A stretch of DNA of 64,000 nt from positions 28,340,512 to 28,404,511 of the forward strand of contig OZ025206.1 of assembly GCA_964019055.1 (NCBI GenBank), given 5' to 3'. The stretch is from Anthopleura xanthogrammica. Taxonomy: Eukaryota > Cnidaria > Anthozoa > Actiniaria > Actiniidae. The notes under the pieces were generated by a model. It did not search any database and was not told the origin of the DNA. It saw only the letters and a program-made list of their open reading frames with translations. The position numbers and the translations under genes were made by a program. Shown here piece by piece: positions 1-11,586 of the stretch; the first letter of the stretch is position 1, and the number at the start of each line of letters is the position of its first letter.

Positions 1-1119
1 ATTTCATTCGATAGCCGCTTAATTTCATATTCATATCAAATATTCTTCTTCTACAGAAGTTTCTAGTTTCTTGAAAGGCTTAATATAGCATTTGACAATC
101 TTATCTTTATCAAGTGATAACTATCTTTCTTTATCACTGTAATATTTTCATCCCCAGACATGTTTATGAGAAAGTGAGCGGTATGTATAAAGTAGTTCTT
201 AAAAATAATTTTCATTATCATGCCTATCTACCTCACCCAAAGAAACCTTAGTTAGAACGTCTTCTTCTTTAAGTAAGTAGCAATCAGTAAGTTACCTTTT
301 CCAAACTCCTTTTTTTGCGAAAACACTTTCCTAATATTCAATCAAAAAAAAAAATGTCTTACTTCGCTAAGCCGGTTCACTTTATAAAAGTTAAATAATT
401 CGTAGATTTCTACAGAGCTAGACTACCACCGAAGTCCTAGTAGTTAAGATATTACATTATTTTCATCAAGCTAGTTGTATTTGACTACGTGCGTTTTTTC
501 AAATTCTTTTCATCTAAGCTTGTAAATGGTTACGAATCGAGCAACAAATTATGTCGTTATCCAATGTTACCCAATGCTTATAACTTATTGCGATTTTGAG
601 CGCCAATACGGGTTTAAATTGGCGGCTAGTTGGAAAAAATATATTCCGTATTGGCCGTGGTCGCGAATTTCCTATCGTGCGGCAATTCTGAGCCGACAAT
701 ATGGGTGTATATTGGCGGCTCTCTCCCTATCAAACTTAAAGGAGAATCGCGATACGTTTTCATATTCTTTTCGGTGAGCTTATGGTTCTATTTCTAAAGG
801 GATGATACCCATAATCGTATCCAAAGTCAAATTTTAATGTCGAATACCAATACAATACAGTTTTCAAAATCTTGCCTGCGTATCTGGCATCTTTCAAGTT
901 TGTCATACAACCTTTGAGACTATTCTTAATGAGCTTAAAAAAGTGAAATACGTATATATATATCCCGCGATTTGACTTCTAGTTTTCGATTTAAATATTA
1001 ATTGTATTAAGTTCTATTGCGCAAATATCAAACCTTGACGGATTTTCATTTGCGCATTAGAATATTTTACAATATAAAATCAATATATAAAATTTAATAC
1101 AATATATACATAAAAGATG
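1..1119. other. AT-rich non-coding DNA upstream of the glutamate receptor
   Basis: I see no gene or recognisable repeat here. Short open frames near 514-777 have no recognisable domain and overlap on both strands. The stretch may hold promoter or 5' UTR sequence of the receptor that begins at 1576, but I cannot point to a specific site. Confidence 0.4.
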
Positions 1120-1253
1120 ATTCTACTTGAGTGATCATGCACAAAGCAATTCAAGACGAGGTTCCGGGGAAACATAAGAGTATATTAGGTTACTCCATTG
1201 TTTCCCCGGAGCCTCGTTTTGAATTGCTTTGTGCGAGTTCACTCAAGTAGAAT
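1120..1253. mobile_element. Hairpin MITE-like inverted repeat
   Basis: Two arms of about 53 bp (1120-1172 and 1200-1253) are near-perfect reverse complements, each beginning ATTCTACTTGAGTG and running to the GGGGAAAC end, with a short central loop. A related half copy lies at about 38586-38653, inside an intron of the fourth K2P gene, and it shares the flanking ATCGAAAGT.GGCTATT. A palindromic non-autonomous DNA transposon is the simplest reading; the family is not identified. Confidence 0.7.
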
Positions 1254-1575
1254 ATCGAAAGTTGGCTATTTATTATACTACCACCATGCTCACGACCACA
1301 CGCCGGCACCATCCCAAATCGTATCACCAAAGTTTGGGTTTCTAGGTTATCCATTAAGAGAAAAATATAACAGATGTGTTTGAGTAGCATTTATTTTTAA
1401 ACTTTAAAGCTTATCTTGCATGGAAAACATGTTATCAATTAATCAGTGTACTAATGTCTAACGTGAACCTTCTTTTTTCTCCCAACAGGTCTTTAAGCCT
1501 TGCCATGAATATTGAATTAAAAATGTTTGCTCTTGAATCACACCTCGCACATGCAAAGGGAATACCTCAATAACC

Positions 1576-4500
1576 ATGGAGTGGAAAACAATTTCTTCGC
1601 TTCCTTGGATCATGTTTTTAGTTTTGAGCTTTGCCTTTAGTGGAATCAGTTGTCCTTGGGAAAGAAAGACAGTTCGAGTTTTGGTTCTTTTGGACGACTA
1701 TGATCCACGTTTATCGAAAGAATTCTACTCATTTACATCGGAGGAAAGTTTGAATTCGCTTTACTTTGAACCAGGAGCATGCGTACCAAAACTCAAGTTC
1801 AACTTCTTGATTTTTAACAAGAGTTCGAGCGAGATAGGCCCGATAGAGGAGACATACCGACGGCTTAGTCAGCACTCGTTCTGTTTCGTAATTCTAGCGA
1901 CACGACATCGACATTCCTGGTATGTCATGGAATATGCCAATAGAAAGCATATACCGGTCATTAACATCATAGACAAGGTATGAAACCGATTTATTTATGT
2001 TATTTATTAAGCATTCTCTGAAAAAGGCGGAAAAAAGTCGTGATTTGTAATTTTGAAAATCAGAGAGGTCTTGGTTTTTACCTGTTTTTGGCTTCCGTCA
2101 AAACTGAAACCTAACTAGAACTTATAAACATAGGCTGGAGCGCATGAGTGTGCCCTCTAGATCTTGGGTCCCGAATGTTGTCTAGTATGTGTAGAACAGA
2201 GTACTCATTTTCAATTTTGTTTTGATTTGGCATACATTGCTGAAAAAGATGGTTTGCCATCGACAGTCGTACTGAATGTTTACACGGCCAGGTCCTTTAG
2301 GATCCAGATACTAGGCTGACGCCATAACATGCCCAGATACGACTTCCATGTACGTGGTATGGTGTCGGTAAAGTACCTCTCTAGAGGTCACCCTATCAGT
2401 GTATTGCGGCTATGACATGTATAATAAGGACGAAACAGCTGCCGATGGTTGCCATACACGGTTTGATTATTAGGCTGGTGTGCATGCATACGATGTAGTG
2501 AGCCCCATGCAACTCGACTGCTCAGAAATTTACTAAAACAATGAGAAAGAAATCAATTCTCCTTTTCCTTATTCGTCATGTTTTCCTATTGCAAAGACCA
2601 CCTGTCATTCTCTTGAGAATAAGATTATTTGCTTGAGTTGTATTCATTTTCATGCGTCTTCTCACACAGAAGTGTTAAAGAAAGAAATGCGGATACTCTA
2701 GTCAATGACACATGGTCTAAAATGGGGTTCTAAACATTAGCCTAAGACTAGATTTATTAAAAACGGAGACAAATTTAATTAAATAATAATTGCAATGGTT
2801 TTGCAGTAATTAGATTGGTCATTATCCAAAACTTCCATTTCACGAAAGGTTTATGAATACAAAGAAAAAGCCAACGATGTAAGGGAGAACTACACCATTT
2901 CATGTAATTGATATTGAAACTCTCAAATAACTGCTTCAGAAGTAAGCAAATTATTAAATAATTTTTTCTTCAGGATTCGACACAGCGAAACCGCAATTTT
3001 CCGGCGTTATGGAAAGGCTTTCCAATGATTCGTCTTAATTCCCGATCAAGCATCAAAGATAAAGCAGCATCTATAGCACCGATCCTCAAAAAACTGAGCT
3101 GGAAAAAGATAATAATAATACATGACAATTCGATAGAAAATGTGCAAATAACAGCACATTTTGATCGAAGCTTCCCGCTGAATAACATACTATTGCTAAA
3201 TTCAACGATGGTCACGAATGAGACGAGTGTAGACAAGTTATTTTTGGAGTTCATGAATTTAAAAAAGTTTGGTTCGTCCTTCGTAGTGTTGACTAACGAT
3301 CGAGTCATTGTGAATAATATTCTAAAAGTGGGAGACCAACTGGATATGCTAGGACCTGCTTTTACGTGGATTATTTTCAATGAGCTGGAGAGCAATTACG
3401 TTCCTTCCTACATACTGCCCTACGTTTTACTTATTGTTAGCCCGGCAAACAACAGGTGGGAGTCACGTGATTTAGTACGGGACTCAGTGTTTCTGATAGC
3501 CAAGGGGTTAGATAGGATATCGAAGGTTAAAGGGAACCTAAAATGCTCTTGTAGATGTGATTGCGAACCTTTTACAAGCCAGCTTTTCAGGTACGTTCTA
3601 AACTTTCCCAAAGTTGTTATTATCGTTGTCTTACATTTCTTTGCTGAGTAAGGTGTGTTCAGTGATCATTTGTTGTGCTGACTGTGCTGTGCTGTGCTGT
3701 GCTGTGCTGTGCTGTGCTGTGCTGTGCTGTGCTGTGCTGTGCTGTGCTGTGCTGTGCTGTGCTGTGCTGTGCTGTGCTGTGCTGTGCTGTGCTGTGCTGT
3801 GCTGTGCTGTGCTGTGCTGTGCTGTGCTGTGCTGTGCTGTGCTGTGCTGTGCTGTGCTGTGCTGTGCTGTGCTGTGCTGTGCTGTGCTGTGCTGTGCTGT
3901 GCTGTGCTGTGCTGTGCTGTGCTGTGCTGTGCTGTGCTGTGCTGTGCTGTGCTGTGCTGTGCTGTGCTGTGCTGTGCTGTGCTGTGCTGTGCTGTGCTGT
4001 GCTGTGCTGAGTAGTCGAACATTAATGATAATGTTCCATTAGTTAGTTACCGCTCAGTTTGCGATCGCAAAAGTGCACTGTATATAATTGAATCCATTCT
4101 TAAGATAAATAAATGTGTATTTTTTTACATACCTCAGCTGCATTCAACAAGTAGAATTTCAAGGAGCATCCGGATTGGTCAAATTTGACGACATGGGACA
4201 ACGAAGATATGCAAAGTCTTATATCCGTGTAATCACACAAATGGAAGACAAAATAAGCCAAGAAATCATAGGCGAGTTGGACGGCAAGTCTGTTTTCATA
4301 CAGGAACAGAAGTCCTACCCAAGGCTTCGTGCACTCATTAATGAGTACCCGCCCAATATTATGGCGTTGCCAAAATTGAAAGATAAATCATGTCCTTCGA
4401 GTGCTCATATCTGTGTGAAAAACGTTAAAGAATCTGATGGTAGAACGGTACTAAAGGAGTTTTGTTGCTACGGATTTGCTATTGACGTGCTTAATCTTAT

Positions 4501-7500
4501 AAAAGAGGAAGTGGGGTTTGACCCAGAACTGCGGTTTAGCAAAGATGGTCAATATGGTGTATACGATACTCAGAATGGTTCGTGGAATGGAATTGTGGCT
4601 GAGTTACTAAGAGGTGAAGGCGACATCACTCTTGATTTGTATGTAAGCGCAAGGAGATCAAAAGTACTGGATTTTACTGAGCCATACGCGCCGTCGGGAA
4701 TACGTCTTCTTGTTAAAGAAAATAGTGGCAAAAAATCAGAGATCTATTGGTTGTCCTATCTGAGGCCATTTACCTCAAATGTATGGCTGACCCTTCTGGG
4801 TAGCGTGGGTGTTATGATCGTATTTTTATGGATTGTAGAAAAGTTTGCCCCACATCGATATCCGGTAAGAATACGAGAAGAAGATACATTTGAGTCCGAA
4901 GACAACCATAAAGAATTAATCGAACTTCAACAATTCATACCCGTAAATCATATATCAGAATTTGATTTTTACGATCAACCGAGAGAAAATACGTTAGATG
5001 AAGACAAAAGCGATAAGCAGCAACAATTCCAACCGGTTATTTTTGGTTCATTTGGACTTGATAACGCTGTCTGCTATACTCTTGCTTTAGCATTTGGTCG
5101 TCCTGCAGACGAAGCAAAACCTTTGCTTAATGGAGCAAGGCTTGCGTCTGTTGCATTTGGGCTTGCAATGTTGATGTTGGTGTCAAGTTATTCTGCGAAT
5201 CTTGCAGCGTTTCTTATAGTGGATGATAAGTACACTTCTGTTACGAGTATTTATGATAACAAGGTAAGCACTAGCAGACTGCAGAAAAGCAGAACTAGGA
5301 CTGCCAGCTGAGTTGATCTTCAGAACTAACTCAAGGTCAACCAATCAGAATTGAGGAGTCGACATCGTATTTTGATTAGCATTTCCCATTATTCTGCCAA
5401 GAGAATTTATGAAATACGAGTTCTTTCTTCTTTAAATTAATCGTAAATACAGTCGATCTCATGGCGGAATTTTATTTCAATCAACAAGAAAAGTCTACAT
5501 TGTATACTCTGAAAATGCTCGAAAAATGCTAACCAAAAATAGTGACCCATAATTCCTTTCGGGGATGGCGATCAATTCAGCTGGTGAGAACGGGGTGAAA
5601 TGGGAAAACAGGTCATAAGCTGTAAGGATTCTATTGTTTGGTCATTCTCAACTGAGAAAGCATTTGCCGTCCTAGGGAACTCAAGGATTGGTTAGGTTTT
5701 GAATGTTCACGTGCCGGTGGCCATGTTGGATGGCAGAACAACATAATCGCCTTTCTCCGGGGAACTTTCATTTCTAATGTGAATTGGTTGTTTTATCCCT
5801 GCCATCCAACAGGGATGCCATCATGAGATCTTTCAAATTCTCTATAGCTTGTTTACCAAATGCTTTATTTGTTATTTCTTATGTAAAATCTTTGTATTTC
5901 TCCTGTCATCCAACATGGCTGCCGTCATGTTTTCCGGCAAAGTCTCTACAACTTACCAATTAGATATACAAGGGCAGCGTAAGCAAGTGAGACGTACTGC
6001 CATCCCAATAATTGGGTGGGGGGAGGGGAGGCACTTTCACACCAATAATTGGGGGGGGGGGGGGGCAAATCTTTTGCACAAGATTTTGGGAATTTTTGTC
6101 CACCTCCCCTGAATAATTTAAGTGCTTCACTTGTCTGTATGGACAAATGTTTTTTGTTCTTTTACTTTTCTCATTTTTCGTGTCACATTTTATATCTGTG
6201 ATATTTTAGATTGCACATCCTCCTGCTGGATTCCGTTACGGAACAGTCAAAGGGTCTTACATGGCAGACTTCTTCTCAAATACAGAAAATGCATACATGA
6301 GATCAATGTGGTACAACATGAAAAAACATAACGTCGATACGGTTACAGAAGGAGTAAAGAAAGTACGAAATGGGTGAGTAAACAACTACATTCCAATAAA
6401 GGCATTGGGCTAAGGTTAAAGAGTTTAGACCGAATTGGAATTTAGACGTAACGTTTTTGGGAGGAGGAGAACCTAGAGGAATATACCCTTCACGGGAAAA
6501 ATCTTAATGTGCGGATACACGGTGAAATGATGCACGCAATATCGCACGCAAAAGAATTGAGTGGGGATGATACACGTTGCAACATTTCGTGCAATGTTGG
6601 TCGTGTCTATCATGATCTATCCCGGCTCGGATACTAAGGTGCCTGCGACTCCAACTCCAGGAGGTTTGGTCAGTGGTTGTAACTATAGCGCCACCTCAGT
6701 AATTGGTTGATAAACGCGCGAAATACACCCTTTTCGAATATGGCGTCTATGACATCAAACGAGGAGTCCAAGAATGTCCCGGATATTATGAGTGATAATG
6801 ATTGTGTTTTGAAATCTGGGGCATTCCAGTCCCGGATACTGCTAGTGGAAATCATTGGGTTTTCGACATCCGGGACATTTCTCAGAATACTCGTTTGAAT
6901 TAATAGACGCCATATTCGAAAAGGGTCTTTTGCAAGCAGGTTTACAGCTATTTCGCACGAGAAGAAACTGTTGCGCGCCATGTTACAGAAGTATACTTTT
7001 GCTATCTTTTTCACGGATATATTGTATGCGCTCTATTCTATTACAGAGAACTTGATGTCCTTATAGCAGACCACATCAGCCTGCAGTATGAATCTCTCAA
7101 CGATCCAAGCTGTCGATTGAAAGTTGTAGGTGAACCTTTTGCAATGTCAGGTGCTGCCATAGCTGTCAAGAAAGGTTCACCATGGTTTCCTAAGTTTGAT
7201 GTAGTTCTACAAAAACTAAAGTCAAAGGGACTGACCGATTTCATTCAGAAATTTTGGGTTAGTAGATACAAATGTATTAACGAGAAGCCTCCAACACAGT
7301 TGAAGATACAGGACTTAAGTGGGTTATTTCTGCAGTTAGCAATAGCAGTCATGGCATGTTCGTTCGGTACTTTTCTTCATAATATTTTCTTCTTTCTTGC
7401 GCATGCGTATAAAACACAACGAACTCGAGCGAATAGTATTATTACGAATACTAACACATCGGGGAATGAAAGAGACAGGCTAAAACCATGTTTTAGAACA

Positions 7501-7527
7501 ATGAAAAGTGTAGAAACTGACGTGTAG
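1576..7527 (+). CDS. NMDA-type ionotropic glutamate receptor subunit, 5 coding exons
   Basis: Exons 1576-1977, 2974-3590, 4138-5263, 6210-6373 and 7047-7527 join with matching phases (0, 2, 0, 2) and GT..AG ends to give 929 aa. A likely 5' UTR acceptor is CAACAG|GT at 1488. Residues 1-25 are a signal peptide. The amino-terminal domain runs to about 370 and ends in the typical VEFQGASGLVKFDDMG motif. S1 (about 425-545) contains R513, aligned with the agonist-carboxylate arginine. M1 is about 554-573, the re-entrant pore about 649-662, and M3 675-698 with SYSANLAAF. S2 contains S731 and D778, aligned with the agonist-contact Ser and Asp of NMDA subunits. M4 is about 861-886. It should form a plasma-membrane ligand-gated cation channel. 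Oddities: the Q/R/N pore-tip position is Gly (G660), the M1-pore loop is about 75 residues and acidic, and the usual S1 Pro/Thr pair reads Asp/Tyr. The agonist cannot be named from sequence alone. Confidence 0.9.
1978..2973 (+). other. Intron 1 of the glutamate receptor
   Basis: The intron is bounded by AAG|GTATGA and TTCTTCAG|GATTCG, phase 0. I see no convincing repeat or conserved exon inside its ~1 kb. Confidence 0.75.
3682..4009. repeat. Pentanucleotide microsatellite (GTGCT)n, ~65 copies
   Basis: An uninterrupted 5-bp array of about 328 bp fills most of intron 2 (3591-4137) of the glutamate receptor. It is open in several frames on both strands only because the unit has no stop; the cysteine-rich peptides are not genes. 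It is absent from the spliced coding sequence, because exon 2 ends at 3590 and exon 3 begins at 4138. Confidence 0.97.
5264..6209 (+). other. Intron 3 of the glutamate receptor
   Basis: The intron is bounded by AACAAG|GTAAGC and ATATTTTAG|ATTGCA, phase 0. Besides repeat D it holds an imperfect inverted repeat (about 5708-5745 against 5788-5826, around TTGGATGGCAG) and two tandem CCAATAATTGG boxes with G-runs at 6003-6064. Confidence 0.7.
5304..5530. repeat. Dispersed repeat D, copy 1 (intron 3 of the glutamate receptor)
   Basis: About 227 bp beginning CCAGCTGAGTTGA and ending CTCGAAAAATGCT is repeated in the same orientation at 13219-13446 with roughly 90% identity by eye. Neither copy codes for a recognisable protein. 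It could be part of a longer non-autonomous transposon. Confidence 0.75.
6727..6926. mobile_element. MITE-like inverted repeat in intron 4 of the glutamate receptor
   Basis: Arms of about 36 bp (6727-6762 and 6890-6926) around ACCCTTTTCGAATATGGCG are near-perfect reverse complements. The element sits in the 673-bp intron 6374-7046. Internal sequence contains paired CCCGGATA/TCCGGGACA segments that strengthen the fold. The family is unknown. Confidence 0.65.
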
Positions 7528-7603
7528 TGGTGTTGATATGCTAGCTTCATACCCCACATGGATGAAAGGATGAAGAACAAATTAACTCATAGTATAGGGT
7601 AGA

Positions 7604-7771
7604 TATAGAGGCTTTCCACCATCACGTGATAGCAGCTATGACAGGAGGCACAACAATAGAGTCTTTCCCTGGGAAACTGAATTATTTCTCATGTAAATCA
7701 TATTAAACCAGATTCAATTGTTCCTGCCTCCTGTCATGGCTGCAATCACGTGATGGTGCAAAGCCTCTATA
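7604..7771. mobile_element. Hairpin MITE just downstream of the glutamate receptor
   Basis: Arms of about 50 bp start AGAGGCTTTCCACCATCACG and are reverse-complementary (7607-7658 and 7718-7769), flanked by TAT/ATA so a TA target duplication is possible. It lies 77 bp past the receptor stop codon and may fall in its 3' UTR. Confidence 0.75.
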
Positions 7772-8717
7772 CGTCATTTATAATCTAAAAGGTGTTTCAT
7801 AAACCTAGTTTGCTGGGATAGCCAACATGGTGCACTGTGATCTACGCTAGCTTCGGTGCAAACATCTTTTGTTCATCCAGCCATTGATATATGGTGTTGT
7901 TCGTACCGAAGCTAGTAAGAACACCATGAATCATGCCAATGAAACTTGGAAAATGCTTCTGATGAACATTCATTCAGATTTTACTGACGTGTGCCTTTTC
8001 TGAGTTCGATTGCATTGAGATCTAAAAAATATCAAAAGTAACGAGAAAGTACAATGAAAGTCAAATTTCTTCTGTGCATGGCGATGTCTGATGTACTTCT
8101 CACTAGTAGTACTTGTTGGGAAGAATGTATGGTGACCTCACACTGCTAAATCACTCAAAACTCGGCATCAAAGTGCCTGTATATCTATATAGCTCTATAT
8201 ATGTCTTTATATCGAAATAGCTCCATTTTCTAACTGGAAGTTAATTTTTTTCTTAAAATACTCTCCTGTATAGTATTATTTTTGGATAGTGAAAGATGAC
8301 AAGATATCGATATATTCAACTGAACGTATTCGGTTTCTTAAACCACCTTCAGGGGCAATATAAAACCAATTTTTATCCCTGAAGATGTTGGAACAAACCG
8401 ATAACATTTGGTTGAATGTGCGGTCTTTTCATCTTTCGCTTGCCCAAAAAATAAATTTACGATCTCCTATAGATTATGAACCTTTTGTTTATCACTCATC
8501 TAAGATTGCAGATACTTATCCGTTAACTCCAACTATATAGCCCTTGCACTAATTCACAACCTGGGGGACAATAAAATGAAAAATTGTAATATAAAAAAAG
8601 ATTTTAATCCCCAAGAGAATGCGGTTCTTTTGTTTTGACCCCCAGATTGGGAATTAGTGGAAAGGGTCTATAGCTTCGATGCCCGCCAAGTTTTTCGTAT
8701 TAAATTAAAAAAAGGTA
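7772..8717. other. Intergenic stretch, no gene seen
   Basis: It contains short imperfect inverted segments (for example around 8390-8420 and 8560-8660) but no frame with a recognisable domain. Confidence 0.4.
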
Positions 8718-8888
8718 CAGTGAACTCCCTCTAAGGCGGACACCTTTGGGACCAGCTCTTAGTGTCCGCTTTAGTGAGGTGTCCGCTTTAGTAAGAGTGT
8801 CATTACAGAAAATATACCAATGGCAAATCGACCGGAACAGGCAAAGGTGTCCGCCTTACAGGGGTGTCTGCATTGAGGGAGTTCACTG
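8718..8888. mobile_element. Tc1/mariner-type MITE with TA target duplication
   Basis: The ends CAGTGAACTCCCTC and GAGGGAGTTCACTG are perfect inverted repeats flanked by TA on both sides. The interior carries repeated GTGTCCGC(C/T)TTA boxes. This layout matches a TA-inserting MITE type that, from general knowledge, is widespread in marine invertebrates. Confidence 0.85.
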
Positions 8889-8890
8889 TA

Positions 8891-9740
8891 TATGTCAATG
8901 CACAAGCCAGCAGCCTATGTACGTATATTGCTTCCGCTATTGAAAAAGAGCCTTCAAAAGCCAATATTTCTTTTATAAATTTGCATAAATTTGATTATTT
9001 TATAATAAAAACGGTTACCTGCTACATTCAATCGGAAATGTTTTACTGTTGTTTTCTTTGTATTCTTTCTTTTCTTTTCTTTTCTTTTCGTCCCGCAGTT
9101 CTTTCCTTTAATATTTCTAGATCGTTTCTTTTATTTTCCCTTTCTTTTCTTTTCTTTTCTGACTTTCTTTCTGCTTTCTTTCTTTAATTTCGTTTTTGCT
9201 TTCTTTTTCCCGTTCTCACTTGCTTGCTTCAGTTGCACCTTTAGTTCCTTCCTGATATGTTGTGGCTGTTGTGGTTTTCGTTGTTGTTGTTGTTGTTGTC
9301 GTTCTTCTTCTTCTTCTTCTTCTTCTTCTTCTTCTTCTTCTTCTTCTTCTTCTTCTTCTTCTTCTTCTTCTTCTTCTTCTTCTTCTTCTTCTTCTTCTTC
9401 TTCTTCTTCTTCTCTTCCTCTTTATTGTTCCTCTTCCCAACTGCTTTCTTTTTCCCAACATTCCTAAATATATATTTATAATTTATTCAAATTATTCCCC
9501 GTTTCTGATTGGCCCACAGCCCCCGGCTATTTTTTTTTTAAAACAAGCATTGACTGACCAAATGTGAAAAGAAACATCATTCGTTCACTTTTTTTTTTTT
9601 TTAATTATTGGACGATTGACGTCAACATATAGCCGCCAAACAAAGATGGCTTCACAACAGCGAAGGTTTGCAAACTTATCTGAAATGTTTTCTTAAATGA
9701 CTGAATTGGGTTTATTTAGAATATTTCGAATAAATAATAA
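8891..9740. other. Low-complexity pyrimidine-rich stretch
   Basis: TTTCTTTTC-type repeats run from about 9057 to 9215. They are followed by (TTG)n and the (CTT)n array described separately. No gene is visible. Confidence 0.6.
9303..9412. repeat. Trinucleotide microsatellite (CTT)n
   Basis: About 110 bp of uninterrupted CTT sits within a 360-bp pyrimidine-rich tract. It appears open in several frames (poly-Arg, poly-Leu, poly-Phe), none of which is a real gene. Confidence 0.95.
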
Positions 9741-9743
9741 AAA

Positions 9744-9900
9744 AATTATTGCATTCGGTTATCGTATGATATGAAAAATTATGCATGCCTCAAAGAGTGA
9801 GTATTATCCGCCTCAGATCAGCCTACGGCTTCGGCAGATAATACTCTCCTCGTTATGCATAATTTTCCATATCATACTCAGCCTCATCCAATAATTGTAT
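9744..9900. mobile_element. Hairpin MITE
   Basis: Arms around TATGATATGAAAAATTATGC (9744-9786) and its complement (9855-9900) face each other across a core with GCCTACGGCTTCGGC. The length and perfect pairing near the loop indicate a small palindromic DNA transposon. Confidence 0.7.
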
Positions 9901-11359
9901 TCAGATAATCAAGGTACACGCCTATTTTGTCGCAAGTGCATGTGAAGAACGCCATCTCCTTTCCTCAGACAACTCTGTTTGGGAGTATCGTCTGGGAACT
10001 GGGACATCTAGAACCCTGTTCAACCAATAAAAAATATTACATAAGATCGGTACCATATTCATTTCCATTTGGAATCATTATACCATCTGAACGGCAAGTT
10101 TTCAATAAAACTGTATATATGATGATTTAGCATGCAGACCGTGCTTGACCTTCTTAAAGACATGTAGTGAGATTCGTGAGATCGCTTGATCCAGCTTATC
10201 GATATTCAGCATGTGCAATGGCCCGCCGAGAGCAATGGTTCCTTTCTTGGTAAAGTTTAGGACTAGGGTTATGTTTGATTCAGATATTTAAAAAAAATGC
10301 AACAACCCGATCCGTCAATTCAATGTCAAAATTATTTATCTTATTTGCTGTAAAAGGTTTTGAGATTATAACATTAATAAAGCAAACAATGGTAATTTGG
10401 ATAAAATCTAAGCAGTTGTGAACTATAGAGCAATGTAAACAATGCAATAATGGTAATTTGCACAACACGTTGTACTTGTAACGCATGATTTCTGGTTTCA
10501 GCGGTTATAAACATCATAGGACAGCTTTGAAGACAGCCATGTTGAGATTCAATGTTGCTATGGTTAAATCGTTAGATTGGTTTGGTTGAACACAGCCTTT
10601 CCCATGGAAAAAAATTAAATGTCGGAGTATATCTACAGCATCTTAAACAATTTATCAAGCCGTGCCATCACGAGAAAATCGTATACGTAAGTTGACAGAA
10701 TTTGTGAATGTTTTACTCATGTTATAAATTATGTACCATCATCGACGAACGTTATATACTTATTCGAATTTGTGTAAAATGCTACGCTGAAAGCTGAGAA
10801 CATTCGATTTAAGTTGTGTTTGCGAGTACATTATAAAGGTCCTCTCATGAAGTACCCATTACTGATTTCTACTAACAAGTATACGTCGAAAGTTTGTCAT
10901 CTTTATTAAGCTGTTTGTGACTGTTGTTGATCAATCGTGAAATATAATTTCTTCATCATTTATGTTAATCGAATCACTGTCTTATTATAATATTTATTTA
11001 GATCTGAAACTTCTTAAGTTTATTGAATACTTTTGGTATACTCATTCAAAATATTATGTGGCTTTTATTCGAACATATAACTAGGTAACAGAAAGTCTTA
11101 CATTCATATAATGATATCAGTCAAGATCCCCTGCTGATCTTCCTGCTGTTATGGTTGGTTTGCTGAAATGGCCTTGATGAAAGCTTAACCAATATGCTAT
11201 CGGTAGACGCACATATATAAAGTTAAATTGGTACGAACGAGTTTAAATAAGCGTACAAGTAAGTGTATAAATACCCGTATAAGTTAACTTACAATAATTT
11301 TTTTTTTCGCATTTGTTTTGTTTTGCGGTTTTGATGTTCAAAGAATCACATACAATATT
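9901..11359. other. Intergenic stretch, nothing recognised
   Basis: AT-rich sequence with no frame carrying a known domain and no strong repeat that I could pair within the window. Confidence 0.4.
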
Positions 11360-11586
11360 ATTTAGAGCGCTTGCCTCTCACCAATGCAACCCGGGCTTTA
11401 GTCCCGGCTGGTTAGGTGTCATATATGCCTTAAGGGTTTTTCGATGGCCGGAGTTTTCTCTGGTTTCTCCGGTTTTCCTCCCTCCACAAAAATCAGCTCC
11501 TAAATTCCAATACGGTCATGGAACGAGGGCCTCAGATTTGTTAGGCACTTGCTATTAAGTGTTACCCTCGTAAAAAAAAAAAAAAC
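11360..11586 (+). mobile_element. tRNA-derived SINE, degraded head, with poly(A) tail
   Basis: The head TTAGAGCGCTTGCCTCTCAC followed by CCCGGGCTTTAGTCCCGG looks like the 3' half of a tRNA with a degraded B box. A GGTTTCTCCGGTTTTCCTCC module follows, and the copy ends in a poly(A) run at 11572-11586. The second module recurs at 54821. The arrangement resembles SINEs common in anthozoans, from general knowledge; the family is not confirmed. Confidence 0.7.

Noticed and set aside
3614..4042. Long cysteine-rich frames (CCAVL repeats) on both strands
   Set aside because: They are translations of the (GTGCT)n microsatellite within a receptor intron and have no start, domain or codon bias.
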